64,000 bases of DNA from Mesorhabditis belari (taxonomy: Eukaryota > Nematoda > Chromadorea > Rhabditida > Rhabditidae), in the NCBI GenBank assembly GCA_958450365.1, contig CAUEEP010000757.1, positions 1,483,501 through 1,547,500 on the forward strand. Reading direction: 5' to 3'. The notes beneath the pieces were generated by a model that did no database searches, was not told where the DNA came from, and worked only from the letters and a program-made list of their open reading frames with translations. This document shows positions 58,254-64,000 of this stretch, one piece after another; position 1 is the first letter of the stretch, and each line of letters opens with the position of its first letter. A program made the translations under genes and the position numbers.

Positions 58254-59958
58254 CCAGTCTAATAAAAGAAGTGCCACCCGCTGTTCAACCTAAGCATCTC
58301 AATCCGGTTTTAAAGTAAAAACGATTTTTGTCAATTGATTCTTTTGATTTATCAAGACCCTTTTGAAACCTGAAAAAATTCGGGTCGATTTTGAGCCATC
58401 CACGAAAAAAAAAAGCGACTTTCGGATGACTGGGCCTAAAAATTCGCTAAAGAAAAGCCCTGGATAAAGGAGATGAATCTGGGAATGGGGAGAAAAGAAT
58501 TCTATGAGCGAATCCGCCAAAAAGACTGGTCAATAATGGAGGGCAGATATGAGGGGGGAAAATAAAGGGAAAATATGGATGCGAGAGTCCGTTTTGGAGG
58601 ATGCAAAATGGAGGTTGTGAGGGAGGGGAAATCTCTTGAAAAAAGGAAAGGGGAAAACACTCGTTCCACTCAATCCATTGGTCTCTTTGGACACTCAAAG
58701 AATAAAAGGGAATAAAAAGAAAAGACTCCATAAGGAAGTCTCTTTCTTTTTCTCTTTCACCCCACTTCTCGAGATTTACATATTGTGTTTTGCGATTTTC
58801 TTGTGTTTTGCACAAAAACAGAACACTTTATTGATTGATTTTAATTGAAGACATTTCATTTTTGTTCTTCCTGTAGTATGACCAAGAATTTTCAGCTTTT
58901 TTCAGTTAATCTGCCGTTTTGACGTCAATCAAGAACACCTTGATTGCAAGAGTTTCTTTATTTTTCTTTTTTTTAGCTTCTTTTCTTTCGAAAATTCTTC
59001 GCTCGCTCAATTTTCAGAGCTATAAATGTTCTTCAACAATTGAAACCTTTCAATTTCCCAACTACACCATGTTTTGGTCTAAATTGAAAGCAAAAACATA
59101 TTTGGTTTCTTTTTATTTCAAGTTTTGAAAATTCCAGTAATCCAGGAAATTCCAAAATAGCTTTGAGTCACTGAAAACTCGATTTTGAGCATTTTATCCA
59201 TTTTCTGATCTCATTTTTTGCTTAACCTTTATATATGTTATTTCTTCAAAGATTTTAAAGAAAAAACAAAGATTTGAATATTTTTCGACTTATACGACCA
59301 GTATTCCACACAACGAGAGTCTTCAAGAGTGCGTCATCAAGAGTTTTCCTCAAAAAACTCAATAATCTCTGAAAGTGTCCAATTTCATTTAAAACCTAAA
59401 GAAGCTAAGGAAAAAGAGAAGTAAAAAGAGACATTTCTTACGAGTCCCCGGTCTTTTTCTCATTTCTCTTTTTTTCAATAGGCTGTGGATGGGTATGGCC
59501 ATTCACACGCAGAAGAGACCCCCACGAGGGGCCACTTCCCAATAGAAGCCCATTCCATCGGGTTTAGTCAAAAAGGAAACTGGTTTCAAGGGAAAAGGAA
59601 AGCCAGTACCCACGTAACTCTTACTTTTTCACACTTCTATTTCTTTGTCGCGATCCATTTCCGACTTTAGCCTCGCCACTTTTGTGTTTTTGTGTCTTTT
59701 CTGACAAAGTCCTGAAGAATTTTGAACCCCAACTACCTCTTTCTTTTCGAAAAACTAAAGCACAATTTTCTGCAATGCAACACTTTTTCAAACTTTGCTC
59801 AAAAGCGTCACTTTTCCACGTGATTTAACTTAAATTAGCAGCTGCTCTAGTCTGACTGAGATTCTTCTTGACTGCTTCTGTTGAGAAATTTTCCTTCTCT
59901 TAAAGTTTTCGCAACCTTTATCTTAACTATTATTTTTCTAATACTGATTCTTTTCCAG
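58254..59958. other. Region where the next gene's first exon should lie
   Basis: About 1.7 kb without a recognised exon. It should contain the promoter and at least one 5' exon of the membrane-protein gene beginning by 59959. A GC-richer patch at 59481–59620 after a TTCAATAG acceptor-like site is a candidate, but its frame could not be tied to the next exon. Confidence 0.4.
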
Positions 59959-62216
59959 AACAAAGAGGGCATAGCTTTTTCGGCGTGGGTGTCCGATGCA
60001 TCGGCCATCTTCGGCTCATTCATCCAATGTGTTGCTGTTGTTGTGGACTGCATCGCCACCAGATTCATCTCATTAGGTATGGTAAATTAGATAAATCAAT
60101 CGTTCAAATGATATTTGGATTTACATTTAAAACACCAGCTATTTAACTGCTATTAGCCATCATTATTTTCACAGTTCTAAAATCAAATTCACGCGTTTCT
60201 AGGTTTTCTCTGATTGTGAAACTTTACAAATCAATTAACACATAGTCGTTTCTTGTTTTTCCACACCCTTCAGAAGTTCTGAATTGTTTTGAATCATTCT
60301 AACATTATTAGCACTCCTTAAAAACCCTAAAATATTTTATCAGAGAAGATTCATTCAAGTATTCCTTTTTTAGTTACGCTTGTGTCGCAGGCGGTCTTAT
60401 CGCAACGGGTCTCGTGTTCACGGTTTTTTCGATTTTCTATAAGGACTCACAAATTGGCAAGGTTGGAAAATTTTTAATTCAATTTCAAAAATAATTGTCA
60501 GGTATGGCTTGCCGGGCCGACGACAATGGTTGTTGGGTTGGTTCTAGTGGGAAAAGTGAGTTGTAGTTCAAAATTTTCATGATCTCCAATCAGGTGATGA
60601 TCGATTGGGGTCCGGCGATGATGTCGGCAAGACAGGGATCAATCGACTCGAGAATGGCAGAGCAGGTAGGCAAGCTGAACTTTGTGAAGCCAACAATAAG
60701 CATTGAAAACTTTCGTTACTTTGATAATTTTGGGATCATTGAAAGTTGAAAGAAACCCTTTTTTGGGAAAAACTGTTTTGTAAATGTGTTAGCCATTCCC
60801 TGTGAACAAGTACTGAATAAATCAATTTCTTCATTTTAGACAATGAACCCGGCAACTCAACGACTAGCCAACAACGGTGCAATGATGATGCCGAATGGTC
60901 GGAGTTTTGCCTACTCCCATTCCTCGTCACCCGATGGATATCAACGAGCGCTCATCATCCCCAATCAGAACACACAGAATCACAGCAATGGAAGCATTTC
61001 TGGTAAACGAACAATAGACTAGCTTCATTCGAAATTTTTGCAGTTCATTCTGGCTCCCGATCTCCCAGCTCACAACTCCCACAAACAACCATAGCGGCTC
61101 CACTGAAACAACCTGTGGCCGAATCTTGTCTCATCTACTCACAATATGAGCCACCATTCAGCAATCTGAATGTAAATGCTAAACTCAACACGATTTCAAC
61201 TTTAAAAAGAACTGTTGAAAAGAACTTCACCACTTGTTGAAAGCCCTACTTATTAGGTTGGCAAGAAAGTCTTTTCGCTTCATCCAAATTTTTCAACTAA
61301 AGCACCTACCAAACTTTTGTATGGTTAAAATTAAAGAATGTCTTAAACTAAAACGACAACAACTTTTTATTTTGGGAAGTTTTGATGGAAGAAATGATTG
61401 AGCTTCAGTACCGAGTGAAATTTCATCTTTTCCGAGTTCAAGTTCTTATCAAAATACCATGTATTTCTTCAAAATTTCAAGTGAATCTTTATGATTATGC
61501 CTACTATATTTTGCAAAGAATTTCAAGTCTAAAGTACTAACGGCCTTTTATTTCTTTTTGAATCAGTTTTTGATTGAGAATAATAACAAAAAAATTGACT
61601 TTTCTTGAAATAAATTTTTCTACTCCAGATAACTTTGGTTCAAAAGCTGATTATTACATAAATTTTTATTAGAAAAAAGTTATAAAAGAGCGTTTTGATA
61701 TCTGATGATTCAATTTAGAGATTCTGAAAAATCGCGAAAAGACTTTTTTGTCAACTTAATCTTATTCTTTTCTGATCTTATTTATTAAACATCTTAAGCA
61801 AAAATCTATTTCTTATTTATTTATGTTAAAACTTTAGATTAAACCTCGCTAGATCCTCCATTCATCTTCGATTTTAGGCCACTCCAATTGGTTCTCGGCT
61901 CTCACAAGCTAAACTAGAGCAATCACCGCGAGGCAGCATTACATCGCCGGCAGTCAGTGAGGTGGGTCGTTGCTTTTAGCGTCAACGTAGAGCCGTAAGA
62001 CTTCAAGTTATCTTTCTGGCTGATTACAAGGGGAGGGGTAGGATGCTAACGAAATCAAGAACATGAAAAAAGCCTATGAGCGCTAAAGTTTCCCAAATTT
62101 TTGCTCAATTCAAATTTCAGATTTGCGAGTGCGCCAAGTATGGCTCAATTCGCCGCCCAGTCAATCTTTATCAAGGAGAATCCTTTGTGCTCAACGATCG
62201 AAATTACCTAATATGA
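59959..62216 (+). CDS. Multi-span membrane protein, unknown family, 5' incomplete
   Basis: Eight exons join in phase: 59959–60076, 60391–60461, 60502–60555, 60594–60665, 60840–61002, 61044–61171, 61878–61961 and 62121–62216, giving about 228 residues. Hydrophobic spans are AIFGSFIQCVAVVVDCIATRF, GLIATGLVFTVFSIFY and WLAGPTTMVVGLVLVGKV. They are followed by a long polar, Ser/Pro/Asn-rich tail (SGSRSPSSQLPQTT; SRLSQAKLEQSPRGSITSPAV) ending LNDRNYLI, which looks cytoplasmic and phosphorylatable. The first exon opens in phase 0 after TTTTCCAG, and no initiator ATG is in frame, so at least one upstream exon with another TM span is missing. A four-TM layout is likely. I do not recognise the family. 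Intron 6 holds a 501-bp mariner-derived element. AATAAA lies at 62466. Confidence 0.75.
61256..61756. mobile_element. 501-bp mariner-derived MITE
   Basis: GGTTGGCAAGAAAGTCTTTT at 61256 and the mirrored AAAAGACTTTTTTGTCAACT ending at 61756 form inverted repeats of about 28 bp, flanked by TA on both sides (61254–61255, 61757–61758). The ends match nematode mariner termini in style, and the 500-bp AT-rich interior has no ORF, so it is a deletion derivative. It sits in intron 6 of the membrane-protein gene. Confidence 0.88.
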
Positions 62217-62465
62217 CACACCGACGTCTGAACTTCTCAAAAAATATTGGAAAAACTTTCTGAACTCATCCAGGAGTTCAGGCGTCTTTTTTTAGTATCA
62301 TTTAGTCTTTTTAAAAAAATTTTCTCTACCAAATTCTATGCTCATCATTTTTTCGATTTAACCACAACATTCATGAAACGGGTTTTTCCAAATTTTATTT
62401 GCAAAAATGTTAAGCCAACTTTCTATGAAATTTTCTATGGGTTTTCCGAATTTTTCTAAAATTGC

Positions 62466-62471
62466 AATAAA
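62466..62471 (+). terminator. Polyadenylation signal, membrane-protein gene
   Basis: AATAAA 250 bases after the stop codon. A TTTCGTTTCAG acceptor follows about 25 bases later and precedes the sphingomyelinase ATG by about 140 bases. Confidence 0.5.
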
Positions 62472-62644
62472 CGTGATTTTTGAGCTGAAAATTTTTCGTT
62501 TCAGAAATTTGTCTTGACAAAAAAAGGGTCAGAGTTATCAGTGGGGATTTATCGCCATAAAGATTCCATTGTTCTCAAAGAAGAACGTGGTTTTGTTTCC
62601 CCGAAAAAGGGTCAATTCATTCGATTTCTGCTTGATTTTACAAA

Positions 62645-64000
62645 ATGAGACGCTTATTTTTATTCATCTTCTTATTCAATCAAGTTCTCAATATAGCGCT
62701 CGATGTGAAGCCAAATGGACACAAGTTGAACAAATCTGGAGTGAGTTAAAGATAATTTTTTAGCTAAAGACACTCGAATAGTTTCTCTCGACCAATACGT
62801 TTACTAAAAAGCGCTTATTTGAGAAAGCATTATAATCAAACTAGCGTAATCAATTTTAATTGGTGATGACTTATTAAACTGTTAGAGATAACCGTAAACT
62901 CCACTTGTTTCACTGAATTGCAAAGAAAACTAACCTAGAAACTAACCAAAATATCCTGGCTTCATCATGCCCAATTCTTTGGGCAAAATTTTGCTTCTTT
63001 GTATTTTTCAAGAAGTTCTACACACTATTAAAGCAAAACTAACTGACATTGAGAGCCAAATTTGAAACGAGAATTGGTCCTATTTCAGACACCTTTTTTA
63101 AATCGAATTATAATTTGACTTGATAGAGTAAAAGCTTGACTAGCTAGCTTAAGTACTCAGCATAATAACCCCTTATTGTTAGCTCATGCACAAACTCATG
63201 GACACGTTCAACGACGTGTCAAACCCATCGAAAGCCGATATCAACTGCGGACTTTGCACTGTTCTCGTCGACGGACTTCAACAAGGAATCAAGAGCAATA
63301 AAACCGATCAAGAGCTTTTTCAATTTGTTGAGTGAGTAGCACTTGAAAATTTATCACAAAAAGATTAGAGACTTCTGTGTGAATCTAAAAATCGAAGAGC
63401 CACATATATGCAAAGCCGTCGTCCCACAATTTGGGGTAATTTTTCCACCGTTTGGTTGAACTTATGAACTTTAGCCTGAGATCATTTTTGTGCTCACAAA
63501 AAGCAAGCATGATGTTGATGATATTTGCGGGTCGTTGATTAAAGGTTGTGGGAATCCGGACAATCCGAAAACCCAACTCTGGTCGATGACCATTCCGGGA
63601 AACAAGCCAGCCGTCAAACCGTGGCCCACTGTTGCGGTAGGTCCAAATTTTTCCGTAAATTTCACAGCTGTTTTCTTTTGAATGTTTTTTAAAAATTCTA
63701 ATGACTAAATTGATAGAGTTTAAAGCTAAAGTACATTAAGAAAGTATTAAGAAAACTTTCCAGAATGGTGGACAAACCCTACGAGTCCTTCACCTATCCG
63801 ACATTCACATCGATCGCTTGTACACTCCAGGAAAAGAATCCAGTTGATTATTTAAATATTCAAACATCTTTGAGCAGTCTTAAAGTCCCAATTTTACACT
63901 AAATTCTTTATAGATTGCACTCATGGTGGAGGAGTTGCAAATCCAATGTGTTGTCGACCTTATCCAGATGATGATCTACAAAAACGTTAGTTTAAAATAA
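62645..64000 (+). CDS. Acid sphingomyelinase, N-terminal part (runs off window)
   Basis: This lysosomal or secreted enzyme cleaves sphingomyelin to ceramide and phosphocholine. Exons: 62645–62740, 63183–63331, 63369–63435, 63475–63636, 63764–63842 and 63914–63985, all in phase, giving about 208 residues before the window ends in the next intron. The first exon encodes a signal peptide (MRRLFLFIFLFNQVLN). Residues about 50–130 are a saposin B domain with the six-cysteine set C54, C57, C85, C96, C122 and C129. A Pro-rich linker (NKPAVKPWPTV) follows, then LRVLHLSDIHIDRLY, whose D171 and H173 are the first metal ligands of the calcineurin-like phosphoesterase domain. CTHGGG and MCCRPY, characteristic of ASM just after this point, come next. 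Most of the catalytic domain lies beyond the window. The start is the only in-frame ATG opening a signal peptide. It cannot be assigned to a particular nematode asm paralogue. Confidence 0.92.

Noticed and set aside
59847..60068. 73-codon minus-strand ORF
   Set aside because: It is the antisense shadow of the first recognised exon of the membrane-protein gene, whose plus-strand splicing and hydrophobic pattern are consistent.

Overview
The window is nuclear DNA of a free-living rhabditid-type nematode. It is AT-rich, its genes are split by GT–AG introns with the short TTTCAG-type acceptors typical of nematodes, it carries TTAGGC repeats (the nematode telomere unit), it encodes a tandem pair of nematode-specific seven-TM chemoreceptors, and it is littered with Tc1/mariner-type elements. 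Most genes have no exon longer than about 240 bp, so they had to be assembled from splice sites and reading phase. The species cannot be named from the sequence.

Layout. 0.6–3.5 kb (minus): a protein-kinase gene, probably a pseudogene, with a 1.2-kb mariner element (1456–2687) in an intron. 3.5–14.0 kb: no convincing gene apart from one weak ORF, and several inverted-repeat elements. 14.0–19.1 kb (plus): a 12-exon, 508-residue single-pass membrane glycoprotein whose cysteine pattern loosely recalls retrovirus-like envelope proteins. 19.5–28.5 kb (minus, convergent with it): a 12-exon neuropeptide-Y-type GPCR (NPR family, 538 residues). 28.6–47.6 kb: a 19-kb gene desert of interspersed repeats, long inverted repeats and local duplications. 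47.7–53.4 kb (plus): two tandem Srh/Sri-like chemoreceptor genes of 335 and 334 residues with near-identical exon structure. One has a decayed mariner in intron 2 and the other a nested non-autonomous element in intron 5. 53.4–59.9 kb: non-coding, containing an interstitial telomeric block at 56.34–56.72 kb and a 500-bp near-perfect inverted repeat. 59.96–62.2 kb (plus): a multi-span membrane protein of unknown function whose first exon was not found. 62.6–64.0 kb (plus): the 5' part of an acid sphingomyelinase gene (signal peptide, saposin B domain, start of the phosphoesterase domain), running off the window.

No metabolic pathway links the genes. Three themes stand out: sensory or neuropeptide signalling (NPR receptor and chemoreceptor pair), a lysosomal or secreted lipid hydrolase, and heavy intronic transposon load. 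The feature most worth follow-up is the telomeric block. TTAGGC-type arrays surround two copies of a 42-bp imperfect palindrome, and the block lies between two copies of a 29-bp direct repeat. That layout fits either repair of a double-strand break with telomeric sequence or a chromosome-break/telomere-addition site such as those used in nematode programmed DNA elimination.
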